This document shows positions 25,393 through 33,456 of a stretch of 64,000 nucleotides of DNA, one piece after another. The stretch lies in assembly GCA_018239895.1 (NCBI GenBank), contig JAFEGL010000033.1, positions 1-64,000 on the forward strand, given 5' to 3'. This stretch comes from Verrucomicrobiota bacterium (GTDB taxonomy: Bacteria > Chlamydiota > Chlamydiia > Chlamydiales > SM23-39). Each line of letters opens with the position of its first letter. Within the stretch, counting starts at the first letter, position 1. The notes under the pieces were generated by a model. The model searched no databases, was not told the DNA's origin, and saw only the letters and a program-made list of their open reading frames with translations. A program made the position numbers and the translations under genes.

Positions 25393-26334
25393 ATGAATAA
25401 TGTGAACTTTAATGATCCAGATGGAATTAATTACTCAATTGCTGGGATCGAAGATATCAAAGGTCAATTTGCCGGGAGCTCCCCACAGTTTAAAGCCACA
25501 TTGAGAACCAGCAATGGCGCTCAACGTTCTGTGAGGGTCAAACACATTAAAAACGTCAACGAAGCTGTCGTCAACCAGCGGATTTTCGCGCTGAACGATC
25601 CCTTGAAATCCCATTTGCCCTGCTTTTACGGAGCTTTCGATAAAGAGGGACGACACCTCGACGGTAAGTCTTTAGAAAAAAGGGTAATATCTCTAGATGG
25701 ACATGGGTACACCATCATGGAGGATTTAAAAGGATCGGCCTCCCACATCGAAACGGAGATGAGCGACTTTAAATTTGTAAGGAGCGAGCTTCTTGAGCAC
25801 CATGAAGAAAATGAAGTTCATGGCCATCGCCCTAAAAAGGGACTGATTACGAAGATCCGACACTTCATCCGTAGATTTTTCTCGTTTTGTTCTTTAAATT
25901 TCGTCCATCCAAAGATCAGAGGTTCTCTGACTCTTCTCGATAAGATCAAGAATGTTTGGAATTACTTACGTGGAATGATGGGGACTGAAGAAAAATTGAA
26001 ATCCCAATTTGAAGGCTTGAGCCAAGATGAACTTCAAAAAACTGTTGTTCAGTTAAGGAAGATGAAAGAGGACGTAGAAAATTCCAACTTTACGTTTCCC
26101 GATGGAAGTTTACTCTTCATCAAGAAAAAAAACCGGATTAGCAGAGAAACAACTCTCGACATCCGTCTCATCGATATGAATCATGCGATGGAAAAATCTG
26201 AAAACATCCAGGGATTCGACGGGATGAAAAAAGCTGCTGTTGAAACTCTTGGCGAGTTGATCCGAATGGCTTCAAAGATCGAATCGGCCAGATCGGTGCA
26301 GCCCCCCTTCTACACTGCGGCTTCAGCCGCCTAA
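25393..26334 (+). CDS. Inositol-polyphosphate-kinase-like protein, effector candidate
   Basis: The 313-aa protein carries, in order, motifs that resemble eukaryotic IPK enzymes: HLPCFYGAF (about 77-85, compare P-x-Y/F-x-G), YTIMEDLKG (about 111-119, the hinge that ends in EDL), a DFK triplet near 128 in the place of the DxK catalytic motif, and near the C-terminus FPDGSLLFIKK (SLL motif) followed by LDIRLIDMNHA (compare the metal-binding IDFAH motif). The Pro and Gly that flank DxK in active enzymes are missing. A basic segment (about 148-165, KTRHFIRRFF type) lies between. No signal peptide is seen. It may phosphorylate inositol phosphates or be a degenerate relative. The extended -10 box and SD-less AT-rich leader match other effector candidates here. 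Its end overlaps the convergent gene by 12 bp. Confidence 0.45.
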   Translation: MNNVNFNDPDGINYSIAGIEDIKGQFAGSSPQFKATLRTSNGAQRSVRVKHIKNVNEAVVNQRIFALNDPLKSHLPCFYGAFDKEGRHLDGKSLEKRVISLDGHGYTIMEDLKGSASHIETEMSDFKFVRSELLEHHEENEVHGHRPKKGLITKIRHFIRRFFSFCSLNFVHPKIRGSLTLLDKIKNVWNYLRGMMGTEEKLKSQFEGLSQDELQKTVVQLRKMKEDVENSNFTFPDGSLLFIKKKNRISRETTLDIRLIDMNHAMEKSENIQGFDGMKKAAVETLGELIRMASKIESARSVQPPFYTAASAA

Positions 26335-26943
26335 AATTTCTGGAATCGGGCGGTTCATCCGCTTCGTCAAATCGTCTTGGATTCCCATGAGCTGTTTCAT
26401 GGGGAGGTCTTTATGAAGTTGGCTTGCCTTGTAATGCTCCATGCAGGAACCAATGTCTTCAATTCCCTTGACTTTAGCAGGGCTTGAAAGGTGTTTCTCA
26501 AGCCATTGGGCGGCTTCCGGCAGCGTTTTTGCGATGCAGTCGCAGAGCCCCTCCACAAAGGGGTGGACGTAGTTTTTGACTGGCACGCCTAGAATGGTCG
26601 CCTCTTTTTTGTGATAGTGGGTGTCGATGGGAGCCCATCCTACCACGGGGATTCTGTTGATCTTGGCCCACATCATTTCGGCTCCTACGCCGAGACCGCG
26701 CCGGTCTCTCACATCGGCGAAGACTGCATGGCTTGAAAAGACCTGGAGCATGTCGCGGCCGAACACCGACTTCTGGTCTGAGAGGTCGTCGCTTCGGAAG
26801 GCAGGATTAAACATCGCAACGTCGAACTGTTTGAGAGAGTCTCTGATTAGCTGGATATCGGCTTCTGTCCAGAACGATTCGTTCGGGTTTTCGTGCCCTT
26901 TCTTGATGCTTCCCGCCAGATAGATCGCGATTCTCTTTTTCAT
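26323..26943 (-). CDS. Nucleoside 2-deoxyribosyltransferase-like protein
   Basis: The 206-aa protein starts MKKRIAIYLAGSIKKG; a frame extending 19 residues upstream is less likely. AIYLAGSI, MFNPAF, DVRDRRGLGVGAEMMWAK (about 98-115, the D..D.GT..E loop) and IPVVGW match the deoxyribosyltransferase superfamily, which breaks N-glycosidic bonds of nucleosides. It is longer than the usual 150-160 residues because of a C-terminal helical extension. Whether it transfers deoxyribose or hydrolyses a modified nucleotide is unclear. Confidence 0.65.
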   Translation of the reverse strand: MKKRIAIYLAGSIKKGHENPNESFWTEADIQLIRDSLKQFDVAMFNPAFRSDDLSDQKSVFGRDMLQVFSSHAVFADVRDRRGLGVGAEMMWAKINRIPVVGWAPIDTHYHKKEATILGVPVKNYVHPFVEGLCDCIAKTLPEAAQWLEKHLSSPAKVKGIEDIGSCMEHYKASQLHKDLPMKQLMGIQDDLTKRMNRPIPEILGG

Positions 26944-27042
26944 ACACACCATCATATCCACGTTCTTGAAAATTATCCAAGCCTTTGTTGACCTGGACAA
27001 ACTTTGAACAGATGTGTATGAGAGATTGAAAAGGAGTCTTTC

Positions 27043-27246
27043 ATGGCTATTGTCAAAGTAATCGAAGTGATTTGCGATGGAAAATCGATCGAAGATGCCC
27101 TCTCAAACGCCGTGCGCGAAGCGGCGAAAACCGTCAAGCACATCAAGCAGATCGACGTGAAGTTCGTCCACGGCCACGTCGAAGGAGATCGGATCACCTC
27201 ATATCGGGTGAATGCCAATATCTCCTTCGTTGTTGAACATCGCTAA
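27043..27246 (+). CDS. Dodecin family flavin-storage protein
   Basis: The 67-aa protein (MAIVKVIEVICDGKSIEDAL) has the dodecin pattern: a first strand, one helix AVREAAKTVKHIKQI, and two strands VKFVHGHV and SYRVNANISFVVEH. Dodecins form 12-mers storing flavins. The Trp that stacks on the isoalloxazine ring in characterised dodecins (usually IxWVEV) is Gln-Ile here (HIKQIDV), so flavin binding may be altered. AAAAGGAG is a good ribosome site. Its stop overlaps that of the convergent gene. Confidence 0.85.
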   Translation: MAIVKVIEVICDGKSIEDALSNAVREAAKTVKHIKQIDVKFVHGHVEGDRITSYRVNANISFVVEHR

Positions 27247-28784
27247 TTCGTTGTGAATCGGACGATATTGAAGAGGTGATCTGAGAAAGTGATCCTCTTC
27301 TTCAAATTCTCGATGTATTCGGCTCGCTGAGTGTATGGGTCGATTAGTTTTCCCTCTTTGTCGTACACGAGAGCTTCGCGGCCAGAGGCGCTGACTTGCA
27401 CGTTGCCAACAAGGAGTTGGTCGAGGCCATTGTGTTCGATCTCTCCATTGGGCCCGAGTGGGATCGGGATGTGCTCATCTCCTCTTCCGATGAACGAGCT
27501 CCAGGCGATTTGCGAGGGGGCGTAGTAGTTCGACTCGCGGAAGTCGCGGCTCGAGGGGAGCAGCTCGCGGAGTTTCTCCACGTACTGGTCGCCGCCCTGG
27601 TCGGGGAATGCATTTAGATCGCCCCCCATGACGTAAGGTTGATTCTCGGCCGCGTCTTTCCTGAAGTCGGTCATGAACTCGTGGACCTTGAGCGCGGTCC
27701 GAAGATAGATGTCGTTTTGGATCTTGTGATCCGTGTGGGTTGTGAAGATGTCGAAGGTTTTATTTGTTAGCGTATTGAGAACTCGGACGCCGAGGATTTT
27801 TCGGATGCTTCCCGATTCAGTCGGGAGGTCGCCCAGTTCAGTTTTTAGAACTTTGAGCTCCGGGCTTAAGGCGATCGTCGATGTGAAGGCGGTCGATTCT
27901 CCGTCCACTTCCTCTTCACGAACTTCTTTTGTTGGCTTCCCTGTGAGGTTGTTGACAGAGATCCATTGGATGTTTCTCTCGGCGAACTTCTTCTTCATGT
28001 CGGAAAGGGCCTGAGGCGTTACTTCCTGCAAGGCCAGAAAATAGGCCGAATTGGGAGATAAGGCGGTCGTCTTGTCGACCATTTGCTTCAACACGTCGAT
28101 CCTCGTGTCCCAATCGTAAGGCGATTCAATCAAGGCAGCAGATGCAGAACGCAAAAGATGCTGCAAGTTGCTCGGCTTTTTCTTCAGATCTTTGCTCAGG
28201 ATTTTTGTAATGAGAGATCCTTTGTCGGCACATTCGTTCAGTTTCGCGGCGAGAAGTTGGTGCCGCCCTTCTTTTCCAGAGAGAGCTAACGCCATCTCTT
28301 TGTACTGCTCGATGCGGGCCGCCGCTGAAACTCGGGCTCCTTCAAGGGCATCTTCCATTGTAGCGCCATTTACAAGCGCTGTCTCGACATCGTGAGCGAA
28401 ATACCAGCGGAAGGCTCTCTCGGGGATCCGGTCCAAAATGTAGTTGGAGACGTCGCGCATCTCTTCGTCGGAAAGAGGCAATCGGCCTCCGGTTCCGATC
28501 CATTCATAAATTTTCTTTCTCTGGATCGACTCGAGGTCCTGGGGGTAGAGGATGTTGCCGTAGATGCCCAATACTTGGTCGGAGCTATTGTCGGTAGGCA
28601 TCTGGGCGTCGATGTGGTTGGCGAGCGGCGGCCGGATGTAGGCGCTCTCCGCTGCAAATCTTCGGTGCGAGGAGCGGGAGGAGGCGACCCTCTCGAAAGC
28701 AGGGGCTGTTTTAGGAAGAACTGGGGCTGGGATACCGAGAGATAGCGCAGTTAGTGCGCTAAAAATAATTTTATTTACCTGCAT
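27243..28784 (-). CDS. Exported EEP-family (DNase I-fold) phosphatase/nuclease
   Basis: The 513-aa protein has a signal peptide (IIFSALTALSLGIPAPVLP). Residues about 50-220 are a helical domain of unknown type. The C-terminal half has the endonuclease/exonuclease/phosphatase order: YFLALQEVTP (metal Glu), TTHTDHKIQND, VMGGDLNAFPDQGGDQ (catalytic Asp-x-Asn) and TFSDHLFNIV (catalytic Asp-His). The fold serves DNases, sphingomyelinases and inositol 5-phosphatases; the sequence alone does not choose between them. Export suggests action on host nucleic acid or lipid. A short AT-rich region precedes it. Confidence 0.75.
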   Translation of the reverse strand: MQVNKIIFSALTALSLGIPAPVLPKTAPAFERVASSRSSHRRFAAESAYIRPPLANHIDAQMPTDNSSDQVLGIYGNILYPQDLESIQRKKIYEWIGTGGRLPLSDEEMRDVSNYILDRIPERAFRWYFAHDVETALVNGATMEDALEGARVSAAARIEQYKEMALALSGKEGRHQLLAAKLNECADKGSLITKILSKDLKKKPSNLQHLLRSASAALIESPYDWDTRIDVLKQMVDKTTALSPNSAYFLALQEVTPQALSDMKKKFAERNIQWISVNNLTGKPTKEVREEEVDGESTAFTSTIALSPELKVLKTELGDLPTESGSIRKILGVRVLNTLTNKTFDIFTTHTDHKIQNDIYLRTALKVHEFMTDFRKDAAENQPYVMGGDLNAFPDQGGDQYVEKLRELLPSSRDFRESNYYAPSQIAWSSFIGRGDEHIPIPLGPNGEIEHNGLDQLLVGNVQVSASGREALVYDKEGKLIDPYTQRAEYIENLKKRITFSDHLFNIVRFTTN

Positions 28785-28868
28785 TTTGCGCTCCTTAATT
28801 AATAAGAATTAAACCGGCTGATTTTATAACACAGATGCAAATGATATGGAATCATTTTTATCCAAACA

Positions 28869-28913
28869 ATGGGACAGGATTACGCCGCGCTTCGCGGCGT
28901 AATCCTGTCCCAT
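28869..28913. repeat. Perfect palindrome after the biotin operon, copy D
   Basis: Arms of 21 bases (28869-28889 and 28893-28913) are exact inverted repeats. It lies 3 bases past the stop of the last biotin-operon gene, so it is positioned as its terminator. Its ACAGGATTACGCCGCG core is one inserted T away from the core of the repeats near 29-55 and 22777-22803. Confidence 0.8.
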
Positions 28914-28916
28914 CGT

Positions 28917-29519
28917 TTAGATCATGGCCGTTTCTTGGCAGCATTGGGTAAGCCATTTGGCGCAGGCGGCGGCCTCGAGGCGGCAGACGGCTTCGATGTG
29001 CTGGGCTGAATTGGGGACTTTGTTTAACTCCCGCTCCATCTCCTCCAGGTGTTCCTTCTCCTCCAAGAGAATCGACTGAACTTGGACTTTTGATCCTTGT
29101 TTTTTCAGGGCCGACTGGTAGATCGGGTAGAGCTCGCCGGCTCTGAGCTCAATCGCATAGGTGACGAGAATGTAGGCGAGCTGCTTCGGCGCGGAGCAGC
29201 TTTGGAGATAGCGGGACGTTTTGAGGTCGAGAATGTCGAGGTAGCGGTAGGCGGCCCAGCCGCCGAGAAGAGGGGTGTAATCTTCGAAGCTTTGACCGAT
29301 GCGGGTTAGCTGCGTTTTTAAATAGAAGGCGTGCCGGAATTCTTCGGCCGCGTGCTTCAGCATCTCCTCTTTGACGGCGGTCGGGTGTTCGGATGAGGCG
29401 ATTTTGCGCGCGCCGCAGTTTTCGAAATAAGAGAGTGTATTGAGCCAGAGCCCATGGAGGCGGGGGTTGGCTATGACGCGGTGAACGAGGTCGGAAATTT
29501 CTGCTTTGAAAGAGATCAT
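28917..29519 (-). CDS. Ferritin-like di-iron protein in the biotin operon
   Basis: The 200-aa protein is all helical with the classic four-helix di-iron ligand set: Glu33 on helix 1, Glu60-x-x-His63 (EFRH) on helix 2, Glu124 (or 129) on helix 3, and Glu154-x-x-His157 (EKEH) on helix 4. Ferritin-like proteins of this size include oxygenases, desaturases and rubrerythrin-like oxidases. It overlaps bioA by 4 bp and is the last gene of bioB-bioF-bioD-bioA-X, followed by a strong palindrome. No bioC, bioH, bioW or bioI is visible, so this gene is a candidate for making or trimming the pimeloyl precursor, for example by oxidative cleavage of an acyl chain. That role is inferred from position and chemistry only; iron protection for BioB is an alternative. 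Confidence 0.7.
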   Translation of the reverse strand: MISFKAEISDLVHRVIANPRLHGLWLNTLSYFENCGARKIASSEHPTAVKEEMLKHAAEEFRHAFYLKTQLTRIGQSFEDYTPLLGGWAAYRYLDILDLKTSRYLQSCSAPKQLAYILVTYAIELRAGELYPIYQSALKKQGSKVQVQSILLEEKEHLEEMERELNKVPNSAQHIEAVCRLEAAACAKWLTQCCQETAMI

Positions 29520-30826
29520 GATTCTAGTGTCTCGATGATGGTTGCATAGATTTTCTGCAGCTCGGAGTTGGCAATGCAGTAGGGCGGCAGCACATAGAGG
29601 ACGTTGCCTAACGGGCGCATGAGGATCCCTCTATTTTGGAAGTGGAGAGTGAGCTGCTCTTTGAGAGGATCGAAGTAGGAGCCGGTTTCGGTTTTGTATT
29701 CGAGGACGAGGAGAGTTCCGAGGCATTCGCACCGGAGCAATTTTGGATGGTTTTTCCATTTTTTTTGAAACTGCCGGTGTTCCGATTCGATTCTCGCTCT
29801 CGAGGCGGCGCAAGCTGGCTCGAGGAGGAGATCGAGGTTGGCGTTGGCAGCCGCGCAGGCGAGGGGATTGGCTGTGTAGGAGTGGCCATGGAGAAAGGCG
29901 CCTATTTCTGGCGAGAAGAATTTCTCGAAGAGGGAGTTTTTGACGGCTGTCGCGCCGAGGGGCAAATAGCCGCCGGTGATCGATTTTGCGAGGCAGATGA
30001 TGTCGGGCGGCGCAGGCGAGGCAAAAAGGGACCCTGTTCTGCCGAATCCGGTCATGACTTCGTCGGCGATGGCGATAATGCCCCGTTCTTGGCAAGCTTT
30101 GATCATTTTGGCTAAAGTTTTGCTGCAGTAGAGGCGCATGCCGCCCGAGGCTTGGACGAGCGGCTCGAAGATGAAGGCGGCAAGATCGGTTGTGGCGAGT
30201 GCCATTTCGAACGCCTCCCACGACTCTTCTTCGCGGCCAAAGAGGGGAGGGGGAATCGTGTTCACGGGGAAGAGGTAGGGCCAAAACGGCCGGTTGTAGT
30301 GGGTTCGTCCCGAAGCAGCCATCGCTCCAAAAGTATCTCCATGGTAGGCCCCTTGGAAGGAGAGGAGCCCCTTTTTTCCCTTCGATGCCTGGAACACCAT
30401 TTTCAGTGCTGCTTCAACTGCGGTGGAGCCGTTGTCAGTATAGAAGATCCGGTCGAATTTCCCCGGCAGAAGTGAAAGGAGCCGCTCGGCGAGCGCGATC
30501 GCTGGCGGATGGGTAAATCCGGCGAAGAGCGTATGCTGCAGCTTTTGCATTTGGGCCTCGATGGCCCGGATGATGTAAGGGTGGGAGTGGCCGTGCAAAT
30601 TGACCCACCAGGAGGAGTTGGCGTCGAGATAGGCCTCTCCCGATTCGGTGTAGAGATAAGCTCCGTCGCCTCTGACGATCGGGATCGGCGGGGGAGCAGT
30701 TCTCGCTTGCGTGAAGGGGTGCCAAATGGAGGCGAGGTCTCTTAGAGGCCAAGATGGGCTCTGAGATTTTTCTTCCAAGAGTTGGCAATCTGTCGAATCG
30801 TTGTTGCGTTGAGCTGAGTTTCCCAT
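29516..30826 (-). CDS. bioA: Adenosylmethionine-8-amino-7-oxononanoate aminotransferase
   Basis: The PLP enzyme of about 436 aa converts KAPA to DAPA. Motifs: SIWHPFTQ, LDANSSWWVNLHGHSHPYI, DNGSTAVEAALKMV, FQGAYHGDTFGAM, IADEVMTGFGRTG and CLAKSITGGYLPLGA with the PLP lysine, and HGHSYTANPLACAAA. The start is placed at the ATG at 30826 (MGNSAQRN), which overlaps bioD by 85 bp; a TTG at 30778 is an alternative. The open frame extends further upstream but that part is antisense-like low-complexity sequence inside bioD. Its stop overlaps the di-iron gene. Confidence 0.93.
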   Translation of the reverse strand: MGNSAQRNNDSTDCQLLEEKSQSPSWPLRDLASIWHPFTQARTAPPPIPIVRGDGAYLYTESGEAYLDANSSWWVNLHGHSHPYIIRAIEAQMQKLQHTLFAGFTHPPAIALAERLLSLLPGKFDRIFYTDNGSTAVEAALKMVFQASKGKKGLLSFQGAYHGDTFGAMAASGRTHYNRPFWPYLFPVNTIPPPLFGREEESWEAFEMALATTDLAAFIFEPLVQASGGMRLYCSKTLAKMIKACQERGIIAIADEVMTGFGRTGSLFASPAPPDIICLAKSITGGYLPLGATAVKNSLFEKFFSPEIGAFLHGHSYTANPLACAAANANLDLLLEPACAASRARIESEHRQFQKKWKNHPKLLRCECLGTLLVLEYKTETGSYFDPLKEQLTLHFQNRGILMRPLGNVLYVLPPYCIANSELQKIYATIIETLES

Positions 30827-31356
30827 TTTAATCTTCCTAAACAGCGGGTGGAGGCTTTTTTGATGAGCATTTCTTCGGTGGCGAGATCTCCCTCTCCATT
30901 GAACACGACGCCAAGAAGGGGAATTCTCCTCCGCTGCATCGCGTCGAGGGTCAAGAGGAAGTGGTTGAGGCTGCCGAGGTAGTGGCGATGGACAAGAACC
31001 CATCCGGCGTCCCACTGCATGGCGGCATCGGCCCAGGTGTCGGTTTCGTTTAGAGGAGCGAAGATGCCGCCCGTCCCTTCGATGATCAAAAGCTCCTCGT
31101 GTTCGGGCGGCTCGATTTGGCTTTCGACGCGGGTCCCTTCGAGCCGGGCGGCGAGATGGGGCGAGCAGGGAGTTTTTAAAAAGTAGCTTGAGGGGTAGCA
31201 CCGGTTGCCGATCCAGTTTTGGACCGTCTCTTCGTCGGAAGGGGCTCCGCACTGGACTGGCTTCCAATAGCGGGCGCCGAGCGCTTCGGCAAAAACTGCT
31301 GAAACGACGGTCTTTCCTACTTCTGTGTTGATCCCTACGATGGCGATTCTCTTCAT
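30742..31356 (-). CDS. bioD: Dethiobiotin synthetase
   Basis: The 204-aa ATP-dependent enzyme closes the ureido ring of dethiobiotin. It has the N-terminal P-loop IVGINTEVGKTVVSAVFAEAL (about 5-25, GxxTxxGKT), YWKPVQCG and IIEGTGGIFAPLNE. It overlaps bioF by 4 bp upstream. Length is slightly short of typical but complete. Confidence 0.93.
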   Translation of the reverse strand: MKRIAIVGINTEVGKTVVSAVFAEALGARYWKPVQCGAPSDEETVQNWIGNRCYPSSYFLKTPCSPHLAARLEGTRVESQIEPPEHEELLIIEGTGGIFAPLNETDTWADAAMQWDAGWVLVHRHYLGSLNHFLLTLDAMQRRRIPLLGVVFNGEGDLATEEMLIKKASTRCLGRLKWETQLNATTIRQIANSWKKNLRAHLGL

Positions 31357-32357
31357 GAGATGGTCTCCAATAACAGGTCGATTTCATCTTCTTGGTTAAA
31401 GCTGTGGAGCACGAGGCGGAGACACTCTCTCCCTTTGGCGATCGTCGGCGGCAAGATGGCCCGGACGTCGAGCCCTTTTTCGCGCAAAGTTTGGGAAAGT
31501 TCGCGCGCGAACTTTCCCACATAGATCGGACGGATTGGACTCTGCGTCATTTTGGCCCCCGTTTTTCGGCAAAAATAGGCGATGAGCCGCTTCAACTTCT
31601 CCCGGTGGAGATCCCCTTCGCTCTGCCATTTGTCGTAGCTCTCCGAGATGTGCATCAAAACCGATGGGGGAAGGGCCGTCGTGTAGATCAGGGGACGGGA
31701 AAAGTTGATGAGATACTGCTTCAACTCGCGGCTCCCCAAAACACAGGCGCCATGAGCTCCGAGCGCCTTGCTAAAGGTCCGGACGCGGGCGAACGCTTTT
31801 ACATGACTCGTGTCGGTCGCGTGGGCTTCGTCGACGATTAGCTCGGCTCCATACAGATCGGAGAGCCTAGAGATCTCCTCGAGGGGAGCTAGATCGCCGC
31901 TGATCGAGTAGATCGACTCGACAAGGACGAATGTAGGCGGCGATGTTTTTTTCAGCCGCTGTTCGAGCGACTCGAGGTTGTTGTGGCGGAACGGGACCAT
32001 CTTTCCTTCGCTGAGGCGCATCCCGTCGATCATCGAGGCATGGATCTCGAGATCGTAGAGGAAGGTCGCTTTTCCCAGCGCCGAAATGAGGCCGAGATTG
32101 GCGGTGTAGCCGCTATTGAAGATGAGGCAGCTCTCAGCTCCATGGTAGGCGGCGATTTTTTGTTCGAGCTCCTCATAAAAAGGGGAGTTCCCTGTCAGAA
32201 GGCGGGAGCCTGTCGCTCCTGTGCAAGCTGTTTGAGCTCTCTTTATTTTTGCAAAGCCGAAGTAGTCGTTCGATGTGAGGTCGATCAATCTCTCTCCAAA
32301 GGTCAAATTTCGGAGAAGCCCTTGCGCTTCTCTCATTTCCAATTGAGCGCGGATCAT
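31353..32357 (-). CDS. bioF: 8-amino-7-oxononanoate synthase
   Basis: The 334-aa PLP enzyme condenses a pimeloyl thioester with alanine. Motifs: DLTSNDYFGFA, TGATGSRLLTGNSPFYEELE, FNSGYTANLG, VDEAHATDT, and TFSKALGAHGACVLG with the PLP lysine. It is shorter than the usual 380 aa, mainly at the N-terminus, as seen in chlamydial versions. It overlaps both bioB and bioD by 4 bp. Confidence 0.93.
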   Translation of the reverse strand: MIRAQLEMREAQGLLRNLTFGERLIDLTSNDYFGFAKIKRAQTACTGATGSRLLTGNSPFYEELEQKIAAYHGAESCLIFNSGYTANLGLISALGKATFLYDLEIHASMIDGMRLSEGKMVPFRHNNLESLEQRLKKTSPPTFVLVESIYSISGDLAPLEEISRLSDLYGAELIVDEAHATDTSHVKAFARVRTFSKALGAHGACVLGSRELKQYLINFSRPLIYTTALPPSVLMHISESYDKWQSEGDLHREKLKRLIAYFCRKTGAKMTQSPIRPIYVGKFARELSQTLREKGLDVRAILPPTIAKGRECLRLVLHSFNQEDEIDLLLETIS

Positions 32358-33319
32358 AGAGCCCTCAATCCAAGTAGGCGGAACATCTCCTCATCTTCGC
32401 TGTAGTCGGGATTCGGGCGGGTGAGAAGCTTTTTCCCTGAATGGATTGAGTTCGCCCCTGCCAAAAAGTAGAGAGCTTGTTCTTCGAGCGACCTTCCGAG
32501 CCGCCCCGCTGAGAGGCGAACCATGGCTTTTGGCATTGTGATTCGGGCTGTTGCGACCATCCGGACCATCTCCCAGATGGGGACCTTTTTTCTCATTTCA
32601 AGCGGAGTCCCTTGGATCGGAATGAGAAGATTGATCGGGACCGAGCCGGGATGGGGATTGCGGGTGGCGAGCTGGTGGAGCAGGCTTATCCGGTCATCCA
32701 AACTCTCGCCCATCCCGATGATCCCGCCGCAGCAGACGCCGATGCCCGCTTTCTCCACAGTGTCCAATGTTTGGAGCCGATCTTCATAGCGTCGAGTAGT
32801 GACAATCGAAGGGTAAAACTCGGGCGAAGTATCGAGGTTGTGGTTGTAGGCGGTGAGCCCCGCCTCTTTCAACCGGAGCGCCTGCGACTCGCTCACCATT
32901 CCCAGCGTGCAGCAGACTTCGACTCCTAAGTCGGCAATTTTCCGGACGGCTCTCAAGATCAGATCGAACTGAGAGCTGTCCCGAACCGATCTCCAGGCAG
33001 CGCCCAGGCAGACCCTCGTTGCGCCTGAAGCAATCGCAGCTTTTGCCTGATCCACAATCTCCTCTTCGCTCATCAGCGGCGCCGCTTCGACGTTAGTCCG
33101 GTAGCGGGCCGATTGGGGGCAATACTTGCAGTCTTCGGGGCAGCCTCCCGTCTTGATCGAAATCAAGGAGCAGACCTGCACTCGGTCCGCTGTATGGTAT
33201 TCGCGGCTCACAGTGGCAGCCCTGTAGATCAGCTCGAGGAGCGGGCTGTCGTGGATCTCTCGGATCTCTTCTTTTGTCCAATCGGATCTGATTTTCATGA
33301 ACAAAAAGATACGGGCCAT
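32354..33319 (-). CDS. bioB: Biotin synthase (radical SAM)
   Basis: The 321-aa enzyme inserts sulfur into dethiobiotin. The radical-SAM cluster is Cys60-x3-Cys64-x2-Cys67 (GGCPEDCKYCPQS), followed by YNHNLDTSPEFY, GICCGGIIGMGES-like text (VCCGGIIGMGE) with the auxiliary-cluster Cys, and NLLIPIQGTPLE. It is first in the operon. The start is the ATG at 33319 with TAGGAG before it; MKIRSDW seven residues on is an alternative. A small inverted repeat could mask the ribosome site. Confidence 0.95.
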   Translation of the reverse strand: MARIFLFMKIRSDWTKEEIREIHDSPLLELIYRAATVSREYHTADRVQVCSLISIKTGGCPEDCKYCPQSARYRTNVEAAPLMSEEEIVDQAKAAIASGATRVCLGAAWRSVRDSSQFDLILRAVRKIADLGVEVCCTLGMVSESQALRLKEAGLTAYNHNLDTSPEFYPSIVTTRRYEDRLQTLDTVEKAGIGVCCGGIIGMGESLDDRISLLHQLATRNPHPGSVPINLLIPIQGTPLEMRKKVPIWEMVRMVATARITMPKAMVRLSAGRLGRSLEEQALYFLAGANSIHSGKKLLTRPNPDYSEDEEMFRLLGLRAL

Positions 33320-33322
33320 TTT

Positions 33323-33348
33323 GCTCCTATTTCAATCGGAAAAGGAGC
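33323..33348 (-). promoter_or_regulatory. Inverted repeat masking the bioB ribosome site
   Basis: GCTCCT (33323-33328) and AGGAGC (33343-33348) are exact inverted hexamers. In the bioB mRNA the downstream arm contains the AGGAG Shine-Dalgarno, so pairing would limit translation. Confidence 0.4.
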
Positions 33349-33431
33349 TATAAAAACTAAAAAGTAGTCTATGAAATTCAGAAATTGGTATAGTGAAGAC
33401 AATCTCTCCAGTGAGCGAGAGTGGTTATGTA

Positions 33432-33446
33432 ACCTAAAAATTAGGT
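33432..33446. promoter_or_regulatory. 15-bp palindrome before the HTH-DUF6314 gene
   Basis: ACCTAA-AAA-TTAGGT ends 10 bases before the ATG at 33457, and no Shine-Dalgarno is visible there. It may be the operator of the adjacent HTH protein, in the divergent gap shared with bioB. Confidence 0.4.
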
Positions 33447-33456
33447 AAATATTTCG

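Noticed and set aside
30827..31522. N-terminal extension of the bioA frame upstream of 30826
   Set aside because: The extension is Arg/Ser/Pro-rich and lies entirely over bioD and bioF in another frame; BioA motifs begin only after 30790.
33320..33456. BirA- or BioR-type biotin operator before bioB
   Set aside because: Neither the GTTTAC-type BirA half sites nor a BioR-like box is present; the only palindrome is ACCTAAAAATTAGGT, which fits the adjacent HTH gene at least as well.
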